Positions 1 to 12,385 of a stretch of 64,000 bases of DNA are shown piece by piece. The notes under the pieces were generated by a model. That model searched no databases, was not told the origin of the DNA, and saw only the letters and a program-made list of their open reading frames with translations. The stretch's first letter is position 1, and each line of letters begins with the position of its first letter. This DNA comes from Straminergon stramineum (Eukaryota > Streptophyta > Bryopsida > Hypnales > Calliergonaceae), in the NCBI GenBank assembly GCA_963920665.1, contig OY987267.1, positions 8,990,001-9,054,000 of the forward strand. Reading direction: 5' to 3'. The position numbers and the translations under genes were made by a program.

Positions 1-128
1 TTTTGGGCCTCTATTTGCAAATATGAATTCAGAATTTGCAAATTATATCATGGGCGTCAAATAAAAAAATTTAGTGCTTTATCCAGGGGTAAAATACGGG
101 GCATTAAGGGGGTCAATCCTCCCTGGCC
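1..128. mobile_element. Mutator-like MITE, right part (cut by window edge)
   Basis: Right portion of the same element that is complete at 38603-38839. It ends in CAATCCTCCCTGGCC, the exact reverse complement of the left terminus of the complete copy, and is followed by GTGAAATGG (129-137), the 9-bp target duplication seen on both sides of the complete copy. No coding capacity. Confidence 0.75.
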
Positions 129-137
129 GTGAAATGG

Positions 138-2606
138 GAGATCTGTGTGGAAAAACGGTGTTATCAATAATGAGCCAACGACTAATCTCGTCCTAAATTT
201 GATTATATATGGCACCATTATAAACATGAATGGTAGTTTCATACTTTTTTAATAAACAGCCTCCAACACGAACTTTCAACGCTAACTGATATGCACGTCA
301 ATCACTTCCACTGACAAAATATTCAAGTTCAGCACACATTCAGTTTTTCTATCTTCGAGAACAAAAATCTAACTCAGGACCAGCACTCTAACCACAAGTG
401 CAACTCAACAAGCTTACCTGAACCTACTCTGACCCATGAACTTAATGGAAAATATTCCACCACCTCCTCCAATTTGTGAAAATTACAATTCATGAAATAA
501 GTCTGCGAACTCCCAGTGGTTTCGAACTTCACTATTCATCGTAAATGCAGCACCCCCGTCAACTCTGGGAACATATACACGGCTTTTTATGCACTCAAAT
601 GATGCCTAAATTTGTGGGGGCATTGAGAAGCTTCTGTTTTTTCTCGATACAAGGAGAACCTGGGAATGCAATACCACTGCAAAATCAAGATGATGTGCAG
701 TGAAGGCATCAATACTGTTAAGTACCTGGTTTCAAATCCTCCTCTTTTTCATTCTGCCTGTACTCTGGTTTCAACTCGGAGGTACCTTGAATTGAACCTC
801 TCTTGTTACACAAACCATTGAGCACCTCCTTGAGAAACGCCTTCAAGTCATAGATAGATAAACATTCCACACTGTCTCCTCTATAATTGAACAAGAAGAA
901 AGAAACAATCGGTCACGACTGCCGAGGGGAAAAGAATTCGGAGGGATTGGAAGTATCGTTTTCAAACTTTTTGAACGGCGTCCTTCCGTGAAAAGCTGAC
1001 ATTGCGAAGTAAACACTAAATCGACGTGAGCGGGTGACAATTCTGTGCCTTGATTGCAAATTTTCTATGGGTTTTCTTAAGGTAGAATGCACAGTCGTTA
1101 ATGTCGACTTACAGCAGTAGTTTTAATTGTAGTGCCCATTTGACACATGGGAGATTGTATGTTTTGGTGCTGAGGTTTATAGTTTCTAGGATTTTTCTCT
1201 TGGAATTCGTCACGTCAACAAACGAACTGAAATCAGGTCTTGGCTACTCCAGGAAATCATTTTCAGCGTTTGATCTCCACGTATTGGGCACAATGACCAG
1301 ACTACCCCAAAAGATAGGCTACAAAACCAACGACATTACAACTTAGAGACCTGAAGAAGAACATGTAAGCAAGCCAAACCCAATGCTTGAGTAATCTGAA
1401 ATTTTCATTTATTATGTAAACTCAACGCCATGAGCCACATTGGATCTGAGTTTAGCGTCTAGACCATCAACATTGCGAGTCAATCTTGTCGTGTTTCTCC
1501 TCCTATTATTGCTCAAAGTATGAGACATCACTATTGACCACCTGCTCTGCAATTACAGCGAATATGTCAAAACATTAACGAATTGCATACTTTTCCCTGC
1601 ACGTTGAAATTGGACAAGAATTGATAGGAAGCGGTTACACAAAACCACTACGATCATTCGACAAACCGTGAGAAGAGACAGAAAAGTAATGCCATATTAT
1701 TCAGAACCTCTGCACTGTTTAAAAAGAAGCGAGTTTGTTGTCACGGACGAAGCTTCGTGCCATTGAAACATTTGTAATTGAAAAGATATGTTGCAAAGAG
1801 TAAGAAAAAAAATCAAAACAACGGCTATACTTAGACAGCACATCAGCCACCCTAGTGTGGCCCTAGTTTTCACCATCGACTTTTCAGGCGACTTTTGAAG
1901 TCGATCCTAGCAAAGCTTACGATACTCTTCATTGTTCCCAATAAATCCGTGGCCATCATATCGAATTTATGCTTCACCATGCCTTTCACTCTCAATTTTC
2001 CTACGACATATTGCAATGTGGATCACCGAAGTCCCACAATCGTATCCACAAATTACGGCCACCGGGAGGTGAGCCACACCGTTGTTGTCAGTGAAAATGA
2101 CCAATCTGTAAGGCGGATTTCTTAACGTTCTTGAACAATTTCTACCTTATTCGGTTTCAAATTAAATTGTCACGATGTTTTGCAGCGGAGAATTGAAATA
2201 AAATAGCTCGATTAGCAAAATTATGCCCAGAGATGCCTCGGAGAACATGTGCATGGGAATCAAGTCTTTAGGAACGTTCGAAGTAGATGACTTGGGTATG
2301 GAGCCTCTAAATCCACCTCTGGGCAATGTGAACTGCAAATTCAAGCAAGAAATCCTCGTCATAGGACTGCTCGTACTTCTTCTAGAAACAACGAGATTGA
2401 TGATCGACCCAATATTGCACGACCAACTTTTATCCCCTGAAGAGGCCAGGCTTGAATATGCCCAATTCCATCGATCATATTGTGAAAAGTGTAATTCAGA
2501 TAGGGTTAAATTCTATATCAACAAAATCAATGAAAATAATTGTATGCGTTGGTCAAAAAACAATTAAAACTGAACAAAAGAAAGTCCCTACATGACGAGT
2601 ACTGCA
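138..2606. other. Low-copy region without a supported intact gene
   Basis: Less repetitive sequence, duplicated at 38849-43033. It contains possible remnants of a minus-strand gene: an exon-like segment at 726-1075, and short open minus-strand stretches at about 1900-2120 and 2240-2350 that follow acceptor-like TTTGCAG sequences. No continuous reading frame links them and none is recognised. Only short chance-length frames are present on the plus strand. Confidence 0.5.
726..1075 (-). pseudogene. Exon-like remnant, broken copy
   Basis: Minus-strand segment equivalent to 39443-39792. It is bounded by an AG at the 5' side and a donor-like CCAG/GTACTTAAC at the 3' side. The frame that is open in the other copy is interrupted here by TGA (plus-strand TCA at 913-915). 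Many differences between the copies change amino acids, as expected for a decaying sequence. The protein family is not recognised. It could also be a chance open frame. Confidence 0.3.
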
Positions 2607-3038
2607 TTAACCTCTAAAGTTCCATGACTATATTTTCACTGAAAATGCTCCCAAACTGCCATTTTTAGTACAAGAACCAAATTTATTTTTTAAATATTTT
2701 TTTGACACATGTAATCATGAGATCTTGTATTATGTTGACTTTAGAACATGTGGTAAAAATTTCAGAAATTTCCACCTCGTGGATTGCAAGATATAAGCAT
2801 TCAAATTCACTGAAATCATTCTTTTGGCCCTATGAAAAACAGGGCAGCTGCACTTCACAAGCTCTTTTTTCTATGAAAAACTATCCAAAATGGTGGTGCT
2901 TCTTTGGATTCTTTTTCCTAGACAAGTTGACCACATGATTGAAAATTATTAGATCATTTGGAATTATACAATATATAGGAAAAAAATAGTAAAAAGACAG
3001 AAGTAGAGAATGATTCAAAATACTAAATTGTCAAGAAT

Positions 3039-3966
3039 TTAACCCCTAAACACCCAAACTACATTTTTTGGCAACATAGCGATATTGGGCAGCTCTCTAC
3101 AAATGGAGTTTTTCTTTTTTTTTCTTTGAAATTTTCACACAACATGTGCCCGAGGAGTAGCTTTAAGGCCCAACAATTTTCATAACTTTTGACTACATGG
3201 TTAAAAAGTTATTGCATGATATGTAAGTTTCATTGATCTTTGGACAACCCAAATTTTTTTTTTTAACTTTTTAAAGAAAGAGAAATTTGAAATTGGTTCT
3301 CTAGATTTATATGTACATGGAAAGCTTTGAATCATTCCATTTTGATTCATGAGATGAAAGTTACAAGGAGTTTTAGTATGTGTGCAGTTTCAAATTCTCT
3401 ACTCTAAAATAAACTTTGAAGTCCTTTATTTAACACAATTTTTCATATTTTTGGAAAAAAATAAAATCATATGATGTAGATTGATAATTACAACATTACA
3501 GCCATTGAGATTGGCATTTTTCAATTCTATAACAAAATTCTTCACAATTTTGTATTTTGAATCATTCTCTAGTTCGTCGCACTTACTTTTTTTTCCTATA
3601 TGTTGTACAATTTCAAATGGTCTACATTTTTTCAAGCATGTCGCCAACTTGCCTTGAAGAATGAATCCAAAGAGTAACCACCATTATGAAATTTTTTCAT
3701 ACAAATGTAACCTTGTGAAGTGCAGCTATTTGTTTTTTCATAGGGCCAAAACAAGGATTTTTGCCAATTCAATCACTAATATCTTACAATCTACATAGTA
3801 GAAATTTCTAAAATATTTTCCACATCATCTCATATCAATGTAGTACAAGATCTTATGGTTACATGTGTCCAAAAATGTTTTTTTCCTAAAATTTGGTACT
3901 TGTACTAGAAATGACAATTTTGGAGCATTTTTGGTGAAAATAAAGTTGAAAACATTTAGGGATTAA
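3039..3966 (+). mobile_element. TTAA-flanked non-autonomous element, type B, plus
   Basis: Begins TTAACCCCTAAACACCC followed by an ACTACATTTTTTGGCAAC block and ends with TTTTGGAGCATTTTTGGTG ... TTTAGGGATTAA. It is inserted at a TTAA inside the older element 2607-4699. The unit 2 counterpart (43466-45331) is longer only because a further type B element entered it. No coding capacity. Confidence 0.82.
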
Positions 3967-4445
3967 TTATGGAATTGAAAAATACCAATCCCAACAATTG
4001 CAACATTGTAATAAATAATCTACATCCTATGATTTTATTCTTTTCAAAAACATTGAAAATTGATTAAGATAAAGGGCTTTGAAGTTTATTTTAGAGTAGA
4101 GAATCCATAACTGCCCGCAAACAAAAAATCCTCATAACTTTTGACTCATTAATCAAAATGGAATGGTTCAAAACTTTCCATGTATATATAAATCTCGAAA
4201 ATCAATTTCAAATTTTAATTTCAAAATTTGTTTTACCTACCCGTGTTGCCAGAGTTGAGAAACAAACAACATCTTGCATCATAACTTTTCACTTGTATAC
4301 TCAAATGAAATGAAATTTAGCACTCATGGACAATATTCCTCATCCACACCTTGTAAAAGAATTTCAGCCTAAATATGTCAAATCTCCAGCCACATGTACC
4401 TGCCCCAAAAAATTATGTTGCCAGAAACACAAGACCAACCCTTTA

Positions 4446-4685
4446 TGCCAAAGTGGATTGACCCCCTTGCTCATCCCCACGGGAAAAACCTGAAATTTTT
4501 AATTTGTCACGCATGATAAAATTTGCAATTTTTGAATTCATATTTGCAATCAAAGGCCCCAAAATAGCTAGGAGGCATGCACAAAAATAAATTTTCCAAG
4601 CACAAAATAGGGGGTCTTTTTATTTACATGCACCCTTGCATTAACTTGGGGGGGACGAGCGAAGGGGTCAATCCACCCCAGCTGT
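4446..4685. mobile_element. ~240-bp MITE inside a type B element
   Basis: Imperfect inverted ends around GTGGATTGACCCC (left) and GGGGTCAATCCAC (right), flanked by CCTTTA on both sides (4440-4445 and 4686-4691), suggesting a target duplication of at least 6 bp. The same 240-bp element is at 45810-46049 in unit 2, so insertion predates the duplication. The core (around TGAATTCATATTTGCAATC) is shared in inverted orientation with the MITEs at 1-128 and 38603-38839. Confidence 0.6.
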
Positions 4686-4699
4686 CCTTTAGGGGTTAA

Positions 4700-7341
4700 A
4701 AAAACACAAGGCCCAATTTTGGTTTCTTGAATCTCTAGGGGTTAAAAGGCTATCTCCTATCCATTTGGTAAGACAAAGAGAACTTCCAAAACATTCCACT
4801 AGAGTTACTAAAGAAGAGGGCCTCTACATAAAACAACAGCTTTGTTCAAAACACTATTATGCTATCATCAAACCCTACTTTCCAAAAATTCTTTCTCTTA
4901 ACCAAGTGATAGCAACACATACCCCAAGGCTATCAAGGGGGGTCGGATTCAACGGATCCATGGACATCATGATCTTAGCAATGCTAAGGTTTAAGGTTTA
5001 GGGTTTAGAATTCAGAGCTTCAACCAAGAATTCCTAACAAGGGGCAAGACTTTGAGCAGCCACAGACCTGCACATTGGAGCAGTATAATTGAGCGTGTGC
5101 ATCCCTCCCGGTCCTCCATATTCACCATCCAATTACCAAGTTTCTAGTAAATTTAATTCACTTCTTGTATCCTAAGATCAGCCCAATTTTTTATTAACAT
5201 TCAACAACTCTATTCTACTAGATCAAAAATGTCTGCGGCATCTCATCACTTAACGGACTAGGTAATGTCAGTCATGGACATGATAATAAAAAATAATTTG
5301 AAACTAAGTAGCTACAATACCTCACCAAGGGTTGAAGGTCATGTTTTGTTTGTCCTATCTTCCAATTTTCAGCTCTTGATTTTAAGTGTGCTAAGAGATC
5401 ATAACAGTCAGAGACTTCAAAATTTAGCACTACACTTCGACCCTGATGAGAAATTTGTGCACTTGTAGCTCATTCATTGCATGTCCTTCTAAAGCAAATT
5501 CTTTAGTGGGTTGCATTAATGAGCGCAAGCATTATGGAATATGCACTAGATAACCTTCGAGAGATGGGAAGTTCAGAAAACGTGTAGGACACAATGATAA
5601 GTTCTACTCTTGAATCCAGAATGTCAGTGTGTAATTTGGATTCATTCCTTCACTTCTTTTGCAATCCTGCCATTACAATGGACCTATAAACCCAAATCTT
5701 GGACAAAGAGAGTCCGTTTTCATGTCTTGAGAAAACATTGGCCAAGAACTAAAACAACCATCCCAAATACTGGATGCAAAACCTTATTTCTCCCAACACA
5801 TATCCACTGCAAATGGGGAATAAAACACTGGACAGAGATTGCAAGCACAGACTGTCACAATCTCGAAACTTACTAGGTGTAGAAATTATCTCTCTTTTCA
5901 GTTCTTCCATGACTTCAAACTCTAAAACTCACGCTACCACTCAATTAGTATCACAAATGCGCAATCAAAGAATGTTCGTGTTGGAGTTGCACACTACAAA
6001 TATGAAAATCAGATAAACCCTAAACCCTAATTTATTGAACCTCTTGATTTGGACAGTAAGGTCTTGACTAAGTTGGAAGTGTAGGAATCAAGTTCAATTT
6101 GAGATTATTGATAAGTATATCAAGTGCTATGTTTTTTTAATTCTGGAAGGACTCAAAGTGGTCAATGGATGACTTTTAAAAATCAAAGATTGCATCTATT
6201 GGTCCCAAAATTGGGTCAATTATCGCAAAGTATTGTGGTGATAGAGTTAATCCTAAAAGGTTGGGCCTATTACGACTTTCACATACTTCACAATTGCTTT
6301 GGATGTTCCCACTTTGCAAATATATTTGATGGAAACTTTTTATTTTTGTTTTTTGGAGATGTAATTACATCTCTTCTATATACCATAAAAATTTCTAATT
6401 TTTTGGGTGGAAATTTAAAATTATTATGAATTTTTACTAAAGTAAAAAAAATTCATATTAAATACAAAATATGCTTATATTATCTAACAATTTTCTCTAT
6501 ATGTGAATATTATAGTATAGAAAATCATGGTGAAAATTTACCTTGTCATTCTAAAATTAGGATACAAACACTCCATTGTAATAGGCCAAAAGTTCAAATT
6601 GCAACAACATATTCAATTTTATGATTTTTTTTTTTATCAAATTGAAGTAGAAACTACACTTAATAGGATTCAATTTAGTCTATGGAATCAAATTTTAAAA
6701 ACAGATAATTTTTATGGGTAAAATGTAGATAAGGAAAAAAGACTATAAGTTGTCAAAATACATTACACGGTGATTTGTCCTTTTTTTGAAGTAGGATAGT
6801 CAAAAAATGCGACTCAGAGGACATATTAAATACCATTTGTTGAAATGAGACAAAGCAACTCTTCAAAAAACAATTGGATGGAAAAACATTTTTACCCATC
6901 CTAGAGGGACTTGAAATCATCCAAAGGTTACAAAACATCCTTATAGATGTTTTTGGATTGAAAAATACATTAGTTGCTAATTTTAACCCTAAACAAACAA
7001 AGACCATGATTGTTGTGACACTTCAAAATCCTCCATTTAATGTCCTCCATTTTAGCACTATTTATGAGTGAATTTTTATTTTTATTTTTTCCTAAGAAGA
7101 AATCAAATTTTTGTTTGTGAAAATTTCAAATTACTAAGAAGTTTTGAAGAAAAATGAAGAAAATTTGTAACAGATAAAAATGTATTTAAACATTATTGTA
7201 AAATTTCAAATAAGAAGTACCTTACATAATATATATTATTATATTTCCTTTGTCCCAAATTAAGTGTCCCATTGCAAGAAAGTCCATATGATTTAAGAAA
7301 AACACTCTAATTTTGAACATTTAGGGAGGTAGGATTTAAGA
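4700..7341. other. Duplicated non-coding region with telo-box motif
   Basis: Starts with another terminus-like CTCTAGGGGTTAA (4733-4745) belonging to an older, otherwise unrecognised element. It contains TTTAAGGTTTAGGGTTTAG near 4990-5010 and AAACCCTAAACCCTAA at 6015-6030, two telomere-type repeats resembling plant promoter telo-boxes. Homologous sequence is present in unit 2 (46106-52734, interrupted by Harbinger), and a more diverged third copy of 5384-6720 lies at 29022-30680. No convincing coding sequence. Confidence 0.6.
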
Positions 7342-7921
7342 TTAACCCCTAAAAGACCAAATGACCGTTGAACATACAAAGCTAATCTCAGGTAGGTGCA
7401 TATGAAGTCATTTTATAATGGATGTTCTTCAAATTTTGATGCAAGGTGTGAACATATACCCCCTAAGTGGGAATGTAATTTTTTTTCAGATCAAGTTCCC
7501 GGATCAAAAGTTATGCTACCATAAACTTTTTAGGCAACTCGAGCAACATGTGCAAAACACCTCTTCTACTTTTGAAATTAGGTAGGTATGTAACTTAAAT
7601 GATACAAGATCCATATTGAAAAAAAAATAACCATATGTAGTGTGAAAATCTCACTTTAGGAGGAGTTAAAGGTTGTTGGCCTTGTTGGGCAAGGTTGAAA
7701 AAAACTTTTTCTCCTAACTTCAAATGTTATAATCTTTCAATCCGCATAGTCAAAGTTTCTGAAATTTTTTCCACACATTTCAATAGTAGTCTAGTACAAA
7801 TTTGTATGGTTGAATTTTGAAAAAAAACTTTTTTTTCGCCCTTTTTTCTTGTTGCCCTAAAAAGTGCCAGTTTTTTTTCGCAATTTCCACCTAAAATGAG
7901 CCTCGATCCTTTAGGGGTTAA
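7342..7921 (+). mobile_element. TTAA-flanked non-autonomous element, type A
   Basis: 580 bp, from TTAACCCCTAAAAGACC to GATCCTTTAGGGGTTAA. Non-coding. Duplicated at 52735-53311; a related copy is at 27548-28123. Its right TTAA is also the left TTAA of the type C element that follows. Confidence 0.8.
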
Positions 7922-8841
7922 CCCCTAAAAGACCATTTGTTTCCTTGGGGGATAATTTCGGTCCGGGTAAGTTCCTACTGTTTCAATTTTTAGTGGAATT
8001 TTTTGGAATTTTTGAGTTTGTGTATTTTCACAAGAGCTTTGTGAAAATATATTTTTTATTTTAATCAATGCCCACAAACAAAAGTTATGGTATAATAAGC
8101 AAAAATGGAGTTTGGAGGGCAGCACAAAAATAATCACAAAAAGTCAAAATAATTTTTTTTCAAATATTTTTCTCAAAGATTCTATTTTTGTCTACATGTG
8201 AAGCTTTGTTTCATTCAATTTACACTAATAATAAGAAAGTTATGGACAATCTTAGTTTTTCGGGCAATCTTAGCATCTTCTTGAAAAAATAACTTGTGGA
8301 ATTCATTTTTGAATGCAATTTTTAGAATTTAAAAAAAAAATGCTAGACTTGGTTAGATTCTCTTGCTAGAATAATCTCACTATTGGGATTATCATGATTC
8401 AATTCCATCTAAAAACTATTAACAATTTAGTTTTTTCTTCAATCTTGAACCTACCTCTTAACAAATTTTTAAAGAGTGAAAATTAAGTGCTTTTTTTCCA
8501 ATTTTTTTTTTTAGATTTTCAACTCAACTAATTAACATAAATAAGTAGAAAACCAAAATCCCTAGTGCAAAAAATTTGAACAAAAAAGATTCAAAGCCAA
8601 AAAACCTAGTCAAGCAAGGTGCAAAAAAACTTGTTTCCTTCACTTTAAATGCATATATCTTGTAATCTGCATGGTCAAAGTTTTTGAAATTCTTCTATAT
8701 ATTCATATACTAGTCCAATATTAGATGTTATGGTTGGATATGCAAAAAAGAACAATTTTAATGTTCTTTTCTCTTTGTAGTAGAAATGACAGTTTTGAAT
8801 GTTTTTTGATACGAAAATCACCTTGGTCATTTAGGGGTTAA
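7918..8841 (+). mobile_element. TTAA-flanked non-autonomous element, type C
   Basis: 924 bp, from TTAACCCCTAAAAGACC to GGTCATTTAGGGGTTAA, abutting type A with one shared TTAA. Related full-length copy at 25621-26551; duplicated at 53308-54235. No coding capacity. Confidence 0.82.
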
Positions 8842-11800
8842 GGGTTTGGGGATTAGAATTCAAGGTTGAGAATTTTGTTTCCTTGAATTACAATTTTCTT
8901 TTAATTGTTGAAACAACACAACTTTAGAGAATGAGAAGAATGCTTGGAAATTTACAACTATCAAGAAAAGATCTAGTGGAGTGTGTTGTAGAACTATGAA
9001 GGGAAAGACCTACTCGCCCCACTTGAATGCATACATTATTCAATGTGCTTGTAGGGCTATGCAAAGTAGAATGAATATTGAATTTGAGTAAAAAATAACC
9101 TTGTATTTAATTAGATACATAATTTAGGACTGAGGGAGCACTATAAAGTATATTTTTATATCACTACACATTCAAAATTGCAGTCATAGATCATCTACTT
9201 CAAGCTTCAATAAATTCTGATTTTCAGCAGTTTCTTTGAAAATTTACAATTTGAGTAGAAACTATGCTTCAAAAACTCTTATTTGTTACTTTCACTAAGA
9301 AGTGCCATAAATAAATCTTTTAGAATATTAAATTCAAGTTTCAAGGAAAGAGTCCTCAAAATATTGAAGTATAATAAATAGGTAAAACTATAATGTCGTT
9401 TTTTTGATAAACTATCCCATATAAAATAAATCAACGAATTCACTACTTTAAAATTATTAAAAATTTTGGTTTTGAAAGCATATATACTTTAATCACACTC
9501 CATTTTACAAGTTAGTGAAACTAATTTCCTTCATTCCATTTGTTGCCATCAACTATAGTAGTTCACTTATCTATGTTTTTATGTAGGTTTAAATTTTCAA
9601 TTGTTGGAGATTTTTATTTCCTACTACATTCTAAATAATCATGCAAATTTGTTGATTTAGTTAATTAAACATCACATTTAGATTACCTAAGGTTGAAGTA
9701 GGGGGACTTATTTTCTCAAAGTTGAAATTGCAATACAAACCTCAAAATCAAAGTTAGTGAAGTCTATGTGTCATGTCTTTTGGGTGGATAGTGAGTTAGA
9801 GGTTTCCACCCTAAAGACAAACCTCATTATTATTTAAATTCAATTTAGTTACCCCTCTTACCACCCTCTTTTTCAAAAAAATTACAATATAATTAAGTTT
9901 AGTTCAGTTCAGATTCGTTCCCCCCTCCCCACCTCTTTATAATTTTTACATGCCATTGTGATGGCATTCAATATGGGTTATCTCCCAAAATATTTGTACC
10001 ATGTTTGTATACATATATGTAATCTATACATATTGTATCCTTACTATGTACCATATTTGTATGTGTATTTGAAATCTATACATATCATATCCATAGTATG
10101 TACCGTATGTGTATCATATCTAATATTATATTCTATATTTTGTATTTGGATGGCTCATATCATATCTTAAAGATCAACGGCTTGTGATTATTTGAGCAAT
10201 TGGCGACATTTAAGAGGGGGAGCATTTAAAATAAATAAATTGACGACCCGTGATTTTTGGCATTGGAAGGGGGGTAAATAATGCAAACACCAGGAGGTGT
10301 CTTGTCTTTTGGGTGAATCATGCTTAATACAAATTATAAAGAGGTATTGTCAAAGTTCTAAAAGATTTTATGCTTACAAAAGCGTAGTACTTTTCGAACT
10401 TTTTTGCTTGGTTGAATTAGACTCCAACATCAAATTGAATTAAATGAATGCAAGTAGAGCCTATATGATAGGATACCATTGTGAGCAAGAAGAAATGGAT
10501 CCATTACACTCATACTTTCAACCCAAAGCAAATATTTTTTAATAATTGAAATTTATGGCACAATAGCATGAGTAGTGGCCATAATCAAAGTTGAGTGGCA
10601 ACAATGAAGTGAGTTCGTGCTTGAGATAGTGTTTCGGAAAAATTGGCAAGTAGTTCAAAGTCAAATAGTGGAATTAGAAAAAAAAATTGCAATTTGAAAA
10701 CATTGGCCTAAAATCGGTGAAAAAAGTCTATTCAATTTTTATTTGAAGTAAAAAATAGAGAAAATAACTAGACTTAATACTTGAAAAAATAGTTTAATAT
10801 GAGAACTAAAAGAAAATAGTTGGTAAAACTCCAAAAATATCCTGAACATTGGCTTGAGCTAATATCTATAGGAACTTCTATCTTAAAGGTGAAAAAAGGA
10901 AAATAAAACTATTTTAGGATGTTGATGTTTTTTTATTATGAAAATTATTAAGAAGAACCATCATCATTTTTAGTGAGTAGCGTGATTGTTATGGATGCAC
11001 ATTATCTTGGTTGAAGGGGGTCTAGTGACTTGTGGACCATTTACCTCCTAGTCTTCAAAATTCATAACTAATTCAAACTTTGTCAAAAAAATATTGATTT
11101 CAATTGCTATCACTTGTCTAAAAATAGATGAAAAACTCCTTTTATCATGTGTGAGCAAGTGCCAAACATTTTGCCTATAAGGGAGTCACTTACCTTGACT
11201 TCATTTGTCAAGGTTTGATGAAGACATTCGCTCAATAAGCAAAATGCATCACACTCATGACTTAAATTTGTAAATTTTTTGGAGAAAGATGTTGTAATAT
11301 TTTGAGAAATATCCTCTAGTTTGAATGAATGAAATCACCAAGAATCCCCTCAACAAACTAAAAAATAGAATATTACCATGTCTAGATGAATGAATATAAA
11401 TTGGATGAATAAATGATGTTTCAATGAAAGACTAATTCTCTTTGGATGTAACTCAAATAGTTTCATGACTCCACTCAAGTTTGGTATTCAAATTACCTTA
11501 TTTGGAAACTTGAAAATAAAATCCTTGATTAAACCTAAAAAGTCAAAACCAAAATTTCATTGGTGTAAATTGGTATGTACACCAACAGCCAACTTACAAT
11601 GTCCAATGCGAAGACTACATTTCAATTTGTCTTTTTGTTTTTATGAAGTGCCAAAGTGGAAATATAAAATGTTATTTTGGTGCTCCAAATTTCATCCACA
11701 TACTAGATAGAAAATATCACATTAGCACATTTTACATGTCTATAATTATATTTTCATCCACAATTTAGCGATTTCATCCAAGATTTTTTAAATTTGAAGA

Positions 11801-12385
11801 TTTATGGTGAAAACCTTATGGTTGCCATTTTCTAGGCTATATTATTTTTTTCTAGTGCAATTTGGCACTATAATTGAAAAAAAGCTTTGCTACGTTTAGA
11901 CCAAAAAAAGTCAACCAAAACCTAGATATTGATTACACAAGATGTACACAATCCAAACATGAGAGTCTAGGAGAGCCAAGCATTGAATATTGATACACCT
12001 TGAGACAATACTTGAAAATTCATAACTTATTCCTATGGTGTGCAAAAAAGCACATGCTAAATTGTATCGGAATCCTCTTACAATTGTCTATAATATCTAA
12101 TAATCATCATTTATATTTGATAGCAGTTGCTAGGCTTAGTTTTAGTTTTAACTAGTGTGCCCTTTGCCGTTGCCAAAATCAAAATCAAATCAAAATTATT
12201 TTTCTAATATTTTTCTTCATACAAACTTCAAAATTTAATAACTTTCACATCGTGGGTCCAAACACTACGGAACAAAGCCTGTGCACCCCTCCTCACCAAG
12301 GGCCTTCCTACAGTATCAAGAACGTAGCTTGGGGGCATGTGGTTTGGGAGATCTCAATGTAACAAACAAAAATAAATGTCCTAGC
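8842..12385. other. Duplicated AT-rich non-coding region
   Basis: Collinear with 54236-57793. Only short, AT-biased open frames. Apart from the minisatellite-like tract at 9990-10165 and some homopolymer runs I see no gene or recognisable element. Confidence 0.6.
9990..10165. repeat. Degenerate tandem repeat, ~60-bp period
   Basis: Repeated phrases TATGTACCATATTTGTATG, AATCTATACATAT and CATATCCATAGTATG recur about every 60 bp. The homologous tract in unit 2 (55376-55560) differs in the number and order of sub-units. Confidence 0.6.

Larger units (their letters stand above)
2607..4699 (-). mobile_element. TTAA-flanked non-autonomous element, type B, minus, interrupted
   Basis: Outer element of a nest. 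The left terminus TTAACCTCTAAAGTTCC is the inverted version of the type B right end, and the right terminus is CTTTAGGGGTTAA. Removing the type B element at 3039-3966 and the MITE at 4446-4685 leaves about 0.92 kb, the length of other type B copies. The sequence rejoins across the inner insertion (AAGAATTTTAA then TTATGGAATTG) exactly as the uninterrupted copy at 28120-29022 reads in reverse. Non-coding. Confidence 0.8.

Noticed and set aside
6015..6030. Telomeric array
   Set aside because: Only two TTTAGGG units; too short for interstitial telomere sequence and better explained as a telo-box motif.
9990..10165. CRISPR-like array
   Set aside because: The repeats are degenerate, contiguous and AT-rich, without conserved repeat/unique spacer alternation, and the context is eukaryotic.
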